Shown piece by piece: positions 13,870 to 26,088 of a DNA stretch of 62,500 nt. The notes under the pieces are model-generated. The model saw nothing but the letters and a program-made list of their open reading frames with translations, searched no databases and had not been told where the DNA came from. Every line of letters starts with the position of its first letter. Within the stretch, counting starts at the first letter, position 1. This stretch comes from Neocallimastix lanati (nom. inval.). Lineage: Eukaryota; Neocallimastigomycota; Neocallimastigomycetes; Neocallimastigales; Neocallimastigaceae. The position numbers and the translations under genes were made by a program. The DNA lies in NCBI GenBank assembly GCA_016946835.1, contig JACVTC010000014.1:427501-490000 (forward strand). The letters are read 5' to 3'.

Positions 13870-14263
13870 ATTTACATACTGTGTCTTCTTCTTGTTGGAA
13901 ATGTGGTATATGAAATCTTAAAGATCGACTTGTGGGGAGGGAAAAAAGTCGTTTTATTAATAATATCTTTCAATCACCTTAAAGAGAGACTTCTTTGTTG
14001 ATTTAATATTTTATGGAGCTTACGGAATTTCCTTATTGATATTATGCCTATTATGATTTTGTAAATTTTACACTATGATCAATATTCTTCCGTTGTCAAG
14101 ATCGTCGCTGTCGAAATGATTAGGCAAAGAAGAAATTCTGATATAGATTCGAATGATAATTTTAATCCACCTGGAGTTATCAATGAATAGGAGGAGTTAG
14201 AGGCCATTTCGTCTTCGAAATTCATAACGTAATTTTTTAATATTAATGTTATAAATAAATACA

Positions 14264-14300
<37 letters not shown>
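13870..14300 (+). pseudogene. Degenerate C-terminal fragment of a family-B LINE ORF
   Basis: With several stops and frameshifts, the plus strand translates to pieces resembling the C-terminus of the family-B copies at 35.7-40 kb. FFLLEMW corresponds to LFLLGGT, ELTEF to GFTEF, IVAVEMIRQRRNSDID to VDVPMIRHD and following, and GVINE*EELEAISSS to IDEWEKLEVIAS. It ends near 14235 and is followed by an AAATA/AATA tail to about 14320. It is clearly non-functional. Because its orientation is opposite to the 35-46 kb nest, it represents an independent insertion. Confidence 0.65.
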
Positions 14301-14323
<23 letters not shown>

Positions 14324-15023
14324 ATATTTAAAATAAAAGCTACTTAATTTTTATAATATTTTATTGTATATTTTCAAAACTTTCAATAAATAAATAAATA
14401 AACAAATAAATAAATAAATAATAAAAAAATAAATAAATAAATAAATAAATATATATATATGAAATAAATTTTTTGTCATAAAAATTTTCAATTTTTGACA
14501 AATATTAAAAATTAATTTAAATTAAATTTATTTTATAATTATATATCAAAAATCGTAAATTTGATTTTCAAGAATCATTTTAGAAATTGATTGAAGAAAT
14601 TAGATTTTTAAAATAGAAATTAGAAATTTTAAAAAAAGAATAGATAAAATATTTTATCATAAAAAAAATTTTTTTCCAATAATAATTGGAAAAAGAGAAA
14701 AATATTTTTTTTTTTGTTATAAATTATAAATATATAAAGATATATATATATATACAACGAAATATATGAAAAAATTCTTTTTTAATTAATTTCAAAATAA
14801 TTATAGTTTAAAAAATTGAGGAATAAAACCTTTCTTTTCTTTTCTTTTTTTTTTTTATTTTTTTTATTATTATTATAAGATATATTATCAATTTTAAAAG
14901 TTTAAGAAAGAAATCATAATTTTATATTTGTTCAAAGTCAAAATTATTATTATTTAAAGATTTATATTTTATTTTGATTTATTGTGAAGATATTTTTTTT
15001 TAAAAAAAAAAAAAAAAAAAAAA
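14236..15023. other. (AAAT)n simple repeat and AT-rich leader
   Basis: The AAAT tetranucleotide runs at about 14250-14320 and 14385-14450 are followed by A/T-rich sequence with no coding signal. The last 20 bases before 15024 are poly(A), directly abutting the start codon of the next gene. Confidence 0.7.
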
Positions 15024-16004
15024 ATGCATACAGAAGAATTTAATGAATTAAAACATGATATTCTTGAATTAAGAGATCAATTGACTCAATTGATGGACAT
15101 ATTTGAAGCAGTCATGCCAGAAATAGAAGAAGAAAATAAGCAAAATTTAAAAAGAAAAAAATTATTAGAATCGAAAAATTCTGTCAATGACACAAATATT
15201 TCCAGTAATAATAATGATTATACAAATAAAAATGATAATATAAAAAATAATATTAAAATTGAAAAAAATATACCCAGCTTACAAAAAAATACATCATCAG
15301 AATCTTTAATTTCAGATTTTGAAACTGAATTAGATAGAAATTTAATTAATGATACTGAAATTGGTAATAATAATGAAAGTGATTATAGTAATAAAAATGA
15401 AGGTGGTTATAGTAAAAATATAGAGAAATATGTTATTAAAAGAAGAAACAAATTGAAAAAAAAGAGAAACTACGATCCTAGATTCAAAAATTTAGAAGCA
15501 AGGCATACTATTATTACTAGTGATGTTTTAACAGATTTACAGTTAAAAGGTTATTCTGATGTTAAACGCCATGCCAATGAAGAAGATATTAAACCTATCA
15601 ATGATCCTCTTCATGTAAACATTTTATATAATTTTGGATTTGTTTTAGATAGGGAATTCGATAAGCATAATGCCATTATTCTATTAGGTTCCTGTATTAG
15701 TCATAATGTCATTCATATAAATATGGTGAAAAAATTAAATTTAAAAATAGAAATGCAGAAAACACCTTTCGTAGTCACCTCAAATGGATGTAGATTTGAA
15801 AGTAATTCATATGTTAATTTAACTGTAGCAGTTAACCTTGGCAATTTTAAAAATCGAATGTTTCAGGAGGAATTTGTGGTGAGTGAATTACCTCATCATA
15901 ATGATATGATTGTTGTGGGTAAAGATTCTTGGCATGATTATCAACTCTTTCCGGTGGAACCATACGAATTTGAAACAACGGAAGATGTATTTTATATACT
16001 TTAG
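15024..16004 (+). CDS. Retropepsin-like domain protein with lost catalytic Asp motif
   Basis: This uninterrupted frame encodes 326 residues. The N-terminus (residues about 1-45) is a heptad-like amphipathic helix (ELKHDILELRDQL), followed by an Asn/Lys/Ser-rich linker to about 145. Residues about 195-312 follow the retroviral-type aspartyl protease pattern found in gypsy-like elements. There is a hydrophobic strand and an active-site loop in the form IILLGSCISHNVI, where the family has a [LI]DSGA.HNFI-type motif. MVKKLNLK, the TSNG loop and a final MIVVGKDSWHDY (family: DVILGMDWL) follow. In this alignment the catalytic Asp is Gly and the following Gly is Cys, so proteolysis is not expected. 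No RT, integrase or LTR was seen nearby. It could be a domesticated or decaying retroelement gene; the open, intact frame favours a retained host protein. Confidence 0.65.
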   Translation: MHTEEFNELKHDILELRDQLTQLMDIFEAVMPEIEEENKQNLKRKKLLESKNSVNDTNISSNNNDYTNKNDNIKNNIKIEKNIPSLQKNTSSESLISDFETELDRNLINDTEIGNNNESDYSNKNEGGYSKNIEKYVIKRRNKLKKKRNYDPRFKNLEARHTIITSDVLTDLQLKGYSDVKRHANEEDIKPINDPLHVNILYNFGFVLDREFDKHNAIILLGSCISHNVIHINMVKKLNLKIEMQKTPFVVTSNGCRFESNSYVNLTVAVNLGNFKNRMFQEEFVVSELPHHNDMIVVGKDSWHDYQLFPVEPYEFETTEDVFYIL

Positions 16005-16623
16005 ATGTTTAAGAAAAATAATATATATATAAAAAAAAAAAAAAAATAAAATAAAATAATAAAATATAAAAAAATAAAATATAAAAAAATAAAAAATAAA
16101 ATATAAAATAAAATAAAAGAATATATATATATATAGTTATTTAATTATTTTATTAGAATATAAATATATATATATATATTGAAAATATTAATATGTTGAA
16201 TTAGACTAATAATTTTAATAAATTCGAGATATTAAAGGAACAAATATTAATATATAGAATTGTTCTAATAATGTAACAATTTCAATATATTATAGGAACA
16301 TATTTATGATAAATTCAATTTTAATGGATATTTATATTAATTTTTTTTTTTATATTTATTTTTTTTTTTTTTTTTATTTTTTTTTATTTTTATTTTTTAA
16401 TTTTTTTATTTTTTTATTTATTTTTTTTTTTTTATTTTTTTCTTTATTGTTATTTTTATTTTTATTTTATTTTATTTTATTCTATGTTTATATTTTATAT
16501 TAAATATATATATTAATTAAATAAAATAAAATAAAATAATTACTATATAAATAAATATTAAATTAAAAATAAAAAATAAAAAATTATTAAAAATAATAAA
16601 TAAAAAAAATTAAGATATAGTTC

Positions 16624-16669
<46 letters not shown>

Positions 16670-16871
16670 ATTTTAATATAAAAAAAAAAAAAAACTCTGA
16701 TAATAATATATAGATAAATATATAATATAATTAAAAATATATATTATATACATAAAATATTTTTTTTTTAAAATAATAATAAGTAAAAAAAAGGATTTAT
16801 ATATATACATAAAAAGATAATTATATGATTTTAATTTTAATTTATATATATATATATATATATACATATTC
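16005..16871. other. AT-rich convergent intergenic region
   Basis: This lies between the 3' ends of the plus-strand gene and the minus-strand helicase gene. It holds poly-T/poly-A tracts (a 40-base poly(A) near 16627-16666) and TA repeats. No further gene was seen. Confidence 0.7.
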
Positions 16872-18255
16872 TTATTTTCTGAATTTCTTAAAGATTGGAT
16901 TTTGCTTCTTTTGTTTAACAGCAGATTTATTATACTCAATGTAGGCCATATTATCTCCACCAGAATGCGATTTTAATGTGGTAGTTCGAGTAGCAAAACC
17001 AAACTTACTAAACAGTCTACCTCTATGATTGACAGCAACATCATCTGTTTGACCTAAACCTTCTTCTTCTTCATCCTTTTCTGTTGCATTCAAAGTACTA
17101 TTTAATAATTCAAGTTGTTCTTTACGAGTACTGAAGACTAAATCTTTCATTTTTTCAATACCTTCCAAATGAGTAATTACCTTTATATTATTTTTATTAT
17201 TTTTTTTATATATATATTTAATAATTTTATATATATCAATATAAAATAAGTATATATTTAATTTATTAAAAAATATTATATAATATACAATACATTAGTT
17301 TTTATTTTATATTATTTATTATTATTATTATTATTATTATCATCTTTATTATTACCTTAAATGAATAACCTTGATCAATTAAGAACTGTTGTCTCTTTGT
17401 AGAATAAAGCATTTCTTCAGTATCACGTGAAACTAAAGAGTAGAAGAAGGCATTGAAACCTTCATCATTTCTTCTTTTTGCACGTAAAATACGACCAAGA
17501 CGTTGCGCTTCCTGTCTACGAGAACCATAATGAGATGAAATTTGAATTAAACAAGTTGCTTCTGGTAAATCTAAAGAAGTATCTCCGACTTTAGATAAGA
17601 AAAGGGTATTAACATTTGGATTATTTTGGAATTGTTGTAAAATACGTAATCTTTCCGTTTGACTTGTTGGGCCATAAATATATGGTTTTTTAAGTTTAAT
17701 TGCATATTTCTTTTTTTTTTTTTTTATATAAATATAAATATTAAAATAAAAATAAATATAAATATAAATATAAATATAAATATAAATATAAATATAAATA
17801 TAAATATAAATATAAATATAAATATAAATATAAATATAAATATAAATATAAATATAAATATAAATATAAATATAAATATAAATATAAATATAATATAATA
17901 TAAATATGAATATAAATATAAATATAAATAAATTTAAATTTAAATACAAATATGAATTTTAAAATTTATTATTTTTTAATTTTTATTTATTTATTACAGA
18001 TATATTTATACATATATATAATTTAATATTTACCCTGAGTGCAAATACATTATCAGAAAAAACAATAATTTTATCTCCTCTAGATTCATGATAATTAATT
18101 AAATATTGACACACCTGGAATTTAATTGGATTCATGGCATATAATAATCTTCTCATACGTGAATTTCTTTTTAAATATTCTCTATAAAATTCAGGTGTTA
18201 CATTACACCATACTTCAGCACACTAAAATATTATTAAATGTATAATGTTGGTGAA

Positions 18256-18335
<80 letters not shown>

Positions 18336-19325
18336 TACTCTATTTTTATTTATTTATTTATTTATTATTAATTATTTTATCATGATTATTATAAATGTAA
18401 CCTACTTGGACATTAGCAATATGACCTTTTCTAGCTAAATCCATCCAATTAGCTTCATATAATTTTGGTCCAATTAAAAAGTTTAAATCATCAATTTTAT
18501 CATCTTCTCTAACCAATGTTGCAGTTAAACCCATCTTTGTATGTGCTGCTACTGTAGTCAAAACTTTACGGAATACATTAGCTGGTACAACGTGGACTTC
18601 ATCTAATAAAAGGAAACCCCATTCTTGTGACTGAATAAACTCCATCATTTTATTGGTATCATACGCACGTTTACCAGTATGTGTAACCATAGTATAAGTT
18701 GAAATAACAATACCTGAATCACCCATAAACTTTTCTTTAGTTTCTGAAGTAAATTTGGCAATTTGATTATCTTTAATACTTGACCATTGTTTAAATTCTC
18801 TTGCCCATTGTTCCACTGACACACTTTTTTTTTTTTTTTTTTTGTTTTTTGTTTTGTTTTGTTTTGTTTTATTTTATTTTGTTTTATTTTTAATTATTAT
18901 TAATAAAATTAATTACAATAATAAATTATATAATAATATAAATATTATTTATTAAAACAGTAATGTATATATAAAAAAATATAAATATTAATATATGAAT
19001 ACTATTATGATTGTAATTTGGGTCATCCATTAATATACATACGCTGAAGTACATAACACTAAAGTACTTTTTTTAATAGTACATGCAGCTGTAATACCGA
19101 CTAATGTTTTTCCTGCACCGCATGGCAATACAATAATACCTGACCTTGCTCTACCATTACCAAACATTTTACTTAAACATTTTTCTTGATATGGACGAAT
19201 CATAGTGGTAGGTTTTAAATCAATTTCAAGATTAGTATTCAGTGTATCGTTTTTGAAATCATATTCTTCAAGCATAGGGTAATCAATTTCACAACATCTT
19301 TTCTTTACTTCCTATATAATTAATT

Positions 19326-19366
<41 letters not shown>

Positions 19367-21152
19367 TGGTTTTGTTTGATTGTTTATTTATTTTGTTAAT
19401 ATAATTATAAAACAAAAGCTTTTTATATAAATCTATTAAAATATCTTTATTTTAAAGATGTATTTTACTTCAACATATGATGGATTTATCTCAAATGAAT
19501 GTACTACTTCATCCCTTATTAATTCTTCATCTTCATCCTCTATTTTCATTTTATTATTATTTAAAATTTAAAGAAATTTTTAATGTAAATAAATAAATAA
19601 ATAAATATATTTATTTCTTATTATTGCTATTACTATTATTATTATTATTATTATTATCACATTATTATTATTATTGTTATTGTTATTATTATTATTATTA
19701 TTATTATTACCTTTTTCTAAACTAATAACAGCACCAAATTGATCATCTTCTTTCTTTTTTTCATCAATCTTTTCTTGTTCTTGATCTGGTTTATTTTCAG
19801 GTTTTTTATCTAATCCTGCTATTTGAATATCTTTTGGATTTGGCGCCTTTTCTGTCATCAATTCATTTTTATCTGTCGTTTGTATCACTTTAGCACTTAA
19901 AATTACTGGATCTTTTAATAATTTTTGTAGAATATCTGGGTATATTGATTCAACAAAGTATCTGTTATGTTTTAAAACTAGCTTAACTTTGCCGTATGAT
20001 AAAGTACAATCTCTAATGAAATTTTTAATGGCATCTGATACTGGTATCTTTTATAAATATATATATGTAATTTTAAATATTTATTATTATTATTTTTTAA
20101 CATTAAATAAATAAATAAATAAATATTTAAGATATTTATTTATTAATTTAATATTTTATTTTTATTTTAATTAGAGTAATTGATAATAATATTAAAGATA
20201 AATTGCTACTATATTATATTATATATTCTATTATAACATTAAATCTTAATATACCTTTGATAATCTATTTAATACATCTATAATATCTTCAGTTTCTAAA
20301 CCTACTGATACAGCTGCATATAGTGAATAAGGTGTTAATTTATATTCATGTATATGAGCTGGTCTATTAATGATAATAATATAAAGAATATATAGAAAAA
20401 ATTATAATAATAATTATTAAAATTTCATATAATAATTTTAATTTTATATGAATAATGGAATTATGGAATTAAAATTAATTTCAAAATTCAATTTAAATTT
20501 TACCTTGTTATTGGTTCACTAATTGCAACAAGAAAATCTTGGGCTTGTTCAGCGATTGGTGAAAAAGCTTCTAATATAATTCTTCCATCATCACATACCC
20601 ATAATGGTCTTGAACGATGATCCGGTTTTAATGGCATTGAAGTATAATTTTTGCTACTGCTAGAAGATTCTATTCCATCTTGTCCACTATCCTGCGTATT
20701 AACTAATTCTAATTTTGCCTTTTTTGGTACTTAATGTGTAATATTTAATAAAATAAAATTTAAAATTTAATCTAGTTGAATTAAATGAAATTTCATTATT
20801 AAATTTATTTATCAAAATTATATATATATATATATATAATTACAATAGAGATCCATGTTATCAGCAGAACCTAATAGTTGTTGAATATATGAATATTTAT
20901 TTTTATAAATAATTTAAAAAAATGATGAACAAAACAATATTAAATATGAAAAGAATATAATTAAGAAATAAAGAAAATAACTTTTAGAGGTTAAAATTTT
21001 AATAACATTAAATAATTAAATAATAAAATAAAATAAAATAAAATAAAATATATATTTTATTAAAATTCAATATCGAATAAAATATTAAAGGTAAATTATT
21101 TCAATTAACCTTCTCTTGATCTTTTTTCCCCATAAGGATTAGGTAAGGACAT
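16872..21152 (-). CDS. SSL2: TFIIH ATP-dependent DNA helicase/translocase XPB (Ssl2/Rad25/ERCC3)
   Basis: Eleven exons can be joined in phase (5' to 3'): 21152-21110, 20870-20844, 20729-20504, 20363-20255, 20047-19711, 19539-19469, 19311-19043, 18823-18406, 18222-18034, 17709-17356 and 17180-16872. They give 783 residues, the usual XPB length. The N-terminal damage-recognition-like domain ([18 protein letters not shown]) is followed by an acidic/Lys linker. Then come Walker A LPCGAGKT (about 333-340), the DEVH box (about 435-438), [10 protein letters not shown] with the RED motif, a second RecA lobe and motif [12 protein letters not shown] (about 627). As the XPB subunit of TFIIH it is expected to translocate on DNA for promoter opening and nucleotide excision repair in the nucleus. 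Several introns end in poly(A)-AG rather than a pyrimidine tract, and introns 5, 8 and 9 contain microsatellites. Confidence 0.96.
17734..17935 (-). repeat. (TATAAA)n hexanucleotide microsatellite in XPB intron 9
   Basis: About 30 hexamers occupy most of the intron between 18033 and 17710. Because the period is a multiple of three it creates artificial Ile/Tyr and Asn/Ile open frames on both strands, which join misleadingly to exon 10. Confidence 0.9.
18256..18336. repeat. (AAT)n microsatellite in XPB intron 8
   Basis: This is a near-perfect trinucleotide run of about 80 bp inside the intron between exons 18823-18406 and 18222-18034. A similar (ATT)n run begins intron 5, at about 19630-19710. 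Confidence 0.85.
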
Positions 21153-22231
21153 TTTCTTTTATTATTAATATATATATTATATATATTTTTATAAAACAAA
21201 AAATATATTAATATCAAATGAATAATTATAACAGTTCCAATAATTACAAGAAGAATTTAAATATTATTTTTTATTAAATAAAAAAAATGTATTCATAAAA
21301 ATATTCAGTTTTTTAAAGTTTTGTTAATCAATTATTATAAATGAAATTTTATTAATTATTAATTTATTAAATTTTATTTTTATTAATTTTTTATAATTTT
21401 TAATAATAATTTACTAATTTTATTAAATATTATTAAATTTTATTAAATTTCATTAATTTTTTTACTGATTTTTATTAGTTCTTCTTCTTCTTATTATTAT
21501 TATTATTATTTTACATTTTTTATTCAATCCATTATCCATTATTTTCATTCAATTATTTAAATAATCCTTAAAATATACTTTATTATATACAATTTTTTAT
21601 TTTATTTTTTTTTTTTTTTAATTTTTTGTTTTTTTTAATATTTATTTTTCCATATTTAATATATTATTTCTTTATTAATATATTTAATATTTAAATTAAA
21701 TAATACAACATTTAAATATAAAATATATTAAAAAAAAATATTTCTACTATACTTTTACCAATATTAACAAAATAAAAAAACTATAATTAATAATATGATA
21801 ATCCAAATAAAATCCACTTTTTCTAAAATATTTTTAAATTTTTTAAATAAGGAAAGATGAAATTTACAGTGACCTGAATTCTCAGTATTTATAGTAAAAA
21901 TATACATTTATATTATGATAGCCAATCATTTAGCAATAACAATTTAAAATTTTTTGTATAAGTTATTATTATTATTAATACAATCATTTTGATTATTTTT
22001 CTTATTCTTATTCTTATTGTTAGAATATGTGGAATATATAAAATAAGTGTCAAATGTATTTATAATGTATGGACACGTATTGTATTAAATAAAATGTAAA
22101 AGCCACATATTATTCATTTAAATACATGTAAACTCATAGAATTATACTTTAATTATTGAGTAATTCTTGAGTATAAAGCATATTAATAAAGTTGACATAA
22201 TTATTAGCCACTAATTCCAGACTTTTAACAC

Positions 22232-22277
<46 letters not shown>

Positions 22278-22496
22278 GATTTAAGTTTACTTTAATAATA
22301 AATTAAACTAAATAAATATAAATGTAATATAAAATAGTTTAATTTAATATAACATTAAGTATTAAGTTAAGAATCAAGCCACAAATGATATAAATACATA
22401 CATGTAAAATAAGAGTTAAACATTGTTAATTACCTATTTATAAAATCTTTTAAATATAAAAAAAAAATAAATAATTAAATAATAAAACAAACTTCT

Positions 22497-22620
<124 letters not shown>

Positions 22621-22744
22621 ATCATTATTATTATAATCAATTTAAAAAAGTTATCATCAATTTTAATACATATATTTTTTTTAAACTTTTGTGTATATAT
22701 CAACATATATATATGACTCCCTTCTTTTATACAAACCATACATA

Positions 22745-22940
22745 TATATTAATATATACTAAGCACAACCCATAGCGATGTAATATTAAATATATATATG
22801 GGTCACCACAAGCATATATAATGCATTACACAACCACAATAGTTGATGTTCCTCTCAATTAACTAGATTTGTAAGTACATGTATTATACTATTCTTTGCT
22901 CATCCAGAACCTCAACACAAGGCCTGAGAAGAGTAAATAA
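22745..22940. other. Higher-GC island, no recognised content
   Basis: This roughly 190-bp patch of mixed sequence (for example gcacaacccatagcgatg and aacctcaacacaaggcctga) lies in an A/T desert. No open frame longer than about 20 codons, no tRNA A/B boxes and no clear match to the LINE families in this window were seen. Confidence 0.35.
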
Positions 22941-23816
22941 TATATTTTTATAAATATTTAATTTAACACTTTTTAATATATATTCGCATTATTTTAATTA
23001 TTCATTTTTTTTCTATTTTTTTTATTAGTTTATTTTTTTCTTTCTTTCTTTCTATTATCTACTGTTTATAAAAATATCGAAAAAAAGTTTATATTACATA
23101 GGAAGAAAAGAAAAATAAATAAATTTATTTACAATGCATTATATATATAACTTTTTTAAACCAATATACTTATTTGTGTATTTATATATTCATTTATTAT
23201 ATACTCAATATATATTAATCAATAATATATATACTTTCAAATATTATTCTAAATTTATGTTTTTTATTATTATTATTATTTTATTTCTTTTTTTTTTTTT
23301 TTTTTTAATATTTTAAATCTTTTTTTTTTTTAATAAATAAATTTGATACTTTTATATATATATAATTAATATTTGTTATTTCATTTTGAATCGACTTTAA
23401 TATGTAATTTTTATGTAAAATTTAAAATTATAATATGGTATCAAAAAATAAAAAATAAAAAATAAATATATATATATATATATTCAAAAGGGTATAAAAT
23501 CATATTATATTTGATATAATAATAATTAATTATTTGAAAATATTCAAAAAAAAAAAAGTAATAATAATAACAAAATAAAGTAAAATAAAATAAAATTATT
23601 GATATATTATAATATTTTTTAATATTAATTAATCTTTTTATATTGTATATTTTAATTATTTTGATAATTTATATATATTGTTGTATAATTTAAAATTTGA
23701 AATTATCTACTTTGAACTAATAATTGAATTTTTATGTTTATACATTCATAAATATTGCATTATTGTTTCTATTTTGTAATATATTTCAAAAATATAAATT
23801 GAAATTTTAAAACTTT

Positions 23817-26088
23817 TTATGTAGAAAATTCGAACCCCCAAACCTCAATATTTATGCATTGAAATTTACCATTCGGTGTTAATGGTGGATTTTTATAGGT
23901 TGGACAGTATGTAGTATATCCATTTAATAAATCACTAGAAATATATAATCCAAATTCACCATTTCTATTTATATATAATTATTATAATAAAAATAAGATA
24001 TAAAAAAAAAATTAATTTTTAAATTATAATTAAAGTATTATGATTTTCATTATATGCCAATATAATAATTATAAATATTATCAAATTCTTTTCTCATATT
24101 TCTTTTTATTTTTTATAATACGTACCCTCCACCAAATGCTATAAAAGATTTTTCTGTTACTATATTATATTGATTTTCAACAGATCCTCTATAATATTCA
24201 ATTTCCTTTTTTTCATTATTTAATTTCCAAAGAAAGCATTCACCTGAACCATAAAACCTTTCACTAACATGTATTATTTCTGATAAATAAGCGCCATAAA
24301 TCTAAAAGGATAAATAAATATATATATTTCAATTATTAATTATATTAAAATATATATTTTATAATGTTTATGAAAAAAAAAAAAAAGTATTAAAAATTTA
24401 TAATAAAATAAAGTAAAATAGAAAGTATTGATACTATTAATATTATTAACTTACTCCTCCTTCATTATCTAATATACCTAATATCATGGAACCATTTAAA
24501 TGAGTTTCCTGACATTTTAATAACAAAGTATTTATACTTGATCCATGATCTATTACACTAAATACTAATTCCCATTTATGGCATTCTCTATAATATGGAG
24601 GTAATATTTTTCTTAACTATTTTGAATATGATAAATATATAATTTTAATACACATTTATATATATAATGATGACATGGATGAATATTTAATTATATTTTA
24701 TTATTAAATAATATTATAATTTATAAAAAGTTTACTTTTTCAGCTAAGAACAAACTGATAACATTGTTTTCAAAAGATTTTCTTCCAATTAACTCAATAT
24801 TAGGTTGAGTGAGAACAGCAGTTATATCATGACCAGTTTCTAAAATAACACTTTTTCTTCTATTTCTACTGTTTTTTCTATCTTTAGCTTTACTATTTAA
24901 AAATTTGTCAATATCAATTTCTTGAATAATATCTTCTTCTAGAATTGGAGTGTTTATTCCTATATTTAAAATATCATTAATGTCACAACTTGTTTCATGT
25001 GAAATTGGAGAATGTATATAATTTTCACCTTCATTATTATTTTCATTATTATATAATAATGATGATGAGGATTCTTTTTCATTTGAAATTGATTTTAAAT
25101 GTGCATATAGACCATCAATGTTGCTAGTAGAAAAATTATCATTTACAGAATTATTACTTGTACCATTTTCTGTAATCGAAACCTGCGTTGACGAGAAACA
25201 TGAATTATTTCTACTTCTAGTTTTAAATAAAAATTGGAATAGACTACTTCTTCGACGTTGAAGTACTGGTTCATTTGAATCATTTGACAATGAAGATTCT
25301 GATTTTTGTTTAATTTTATTATATCCTTCCAAATTACATAAGTCATCTCTTAAATTATTTTGACTAGTATTTGTACTACTATTATTATTATCATGAATCT
25401 TTCTCAATATATCTTCACTAGAGGTTTTCTCTTCACATGTTATCTCTCCTGTTGTACAAATCCCATTAGTATTTGCTAATGGTACTGGATTGAATGATAT
25501 TCCTTCATTTACATCATAATTTTTATTTGATATAGATTCATTATTTTTATTAACCGAACTTAATGATTTACTTTTTGTTTCTATACTGTTATTTTCCAAA
25601 CTATTACTTTCCAAATTATCACTTCTGTTATTACAAATCTCAAGTTTTGAAGTAAACGATATATAACAATTTCTCATTTCATTTATTATTGATTCATGTT
25701 CAATTATTGATAAATCTTCGTATGAATCTTTTATTACACTTAATGCTTTATCTATTTTCTTTGGAAGTTGTTCATTAAATGCTAATGTTTCTCTTGGATT
25801 ACTACTTGATATTGAAAAGTTTCTTTTTTTCAACTCAAAATTAAAAAAAATACTATCATCATCATCGTCATCATTATATTTTTTTATATAATTATTTTTA
25901 TATTCATTTTCTTTGATTTTAAAAATATTTAAAATTTCATCATCTTTGTAATTATGATGGCCTAGAATTTTATTAGGTGCTGTTCTCGGTATTGAACTTA
26001 AACCTGATGATAATGAATGACTCCTTGATAGTTTTCTATTTCTATTGTAATAATTAACTTCATCACTTATTACTTCATTATTATCCAT
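23817..26088 (-). CDS. OXR1: TLDc-domain protein, OXR1-like
   Basis: Four exons join in phase (26088-24736, 24616-24455, 24301-24126, 23964-23817) to give 612 residues. The N-terminal about 430 residues are Asn/Ser-rich and low in complexity, with acidic patches. The C-terminal about 170 residues are a TLDc domain. Recognisable blocks are KWELVFSVIDHGSSINTLL, LGILDNEGG then YGAYLSE, the FYGSGECFLWKL block, SFIAFGGG joined across an intron to NGEFGLYISSDLLNG, and a final IEVWGFEF. TLDc proteins of the Oxr1 class protect against oxidative damage and bind or regulate the V-ATPase in characterised species. That role is inferred here from family membership only. The start is the first Met of a long open exon preceded by AT-rich sequence. 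The long disordered N-terminus is unusual compared with short yeast Oxr1. Confidence 0.9.

Noticed and set aside
15024-16004. Reading the retropepsin-like gene as part of a complete LTR retrotransposon
   Set aside because: No reverse transcriptase, integrase or long terminal repeats were recognised in the flanks (14.3-15.0 and 16.0-16.9 kb are plain A/T).
17302-17949. A continuous 215-codon frame covering XPB exon 10
   Set aside because: Its N-terminal Tyr/Ile repeat is the intron microsatellite and its C-terminal tail is intron 10. Only 17709-17356 is exon.
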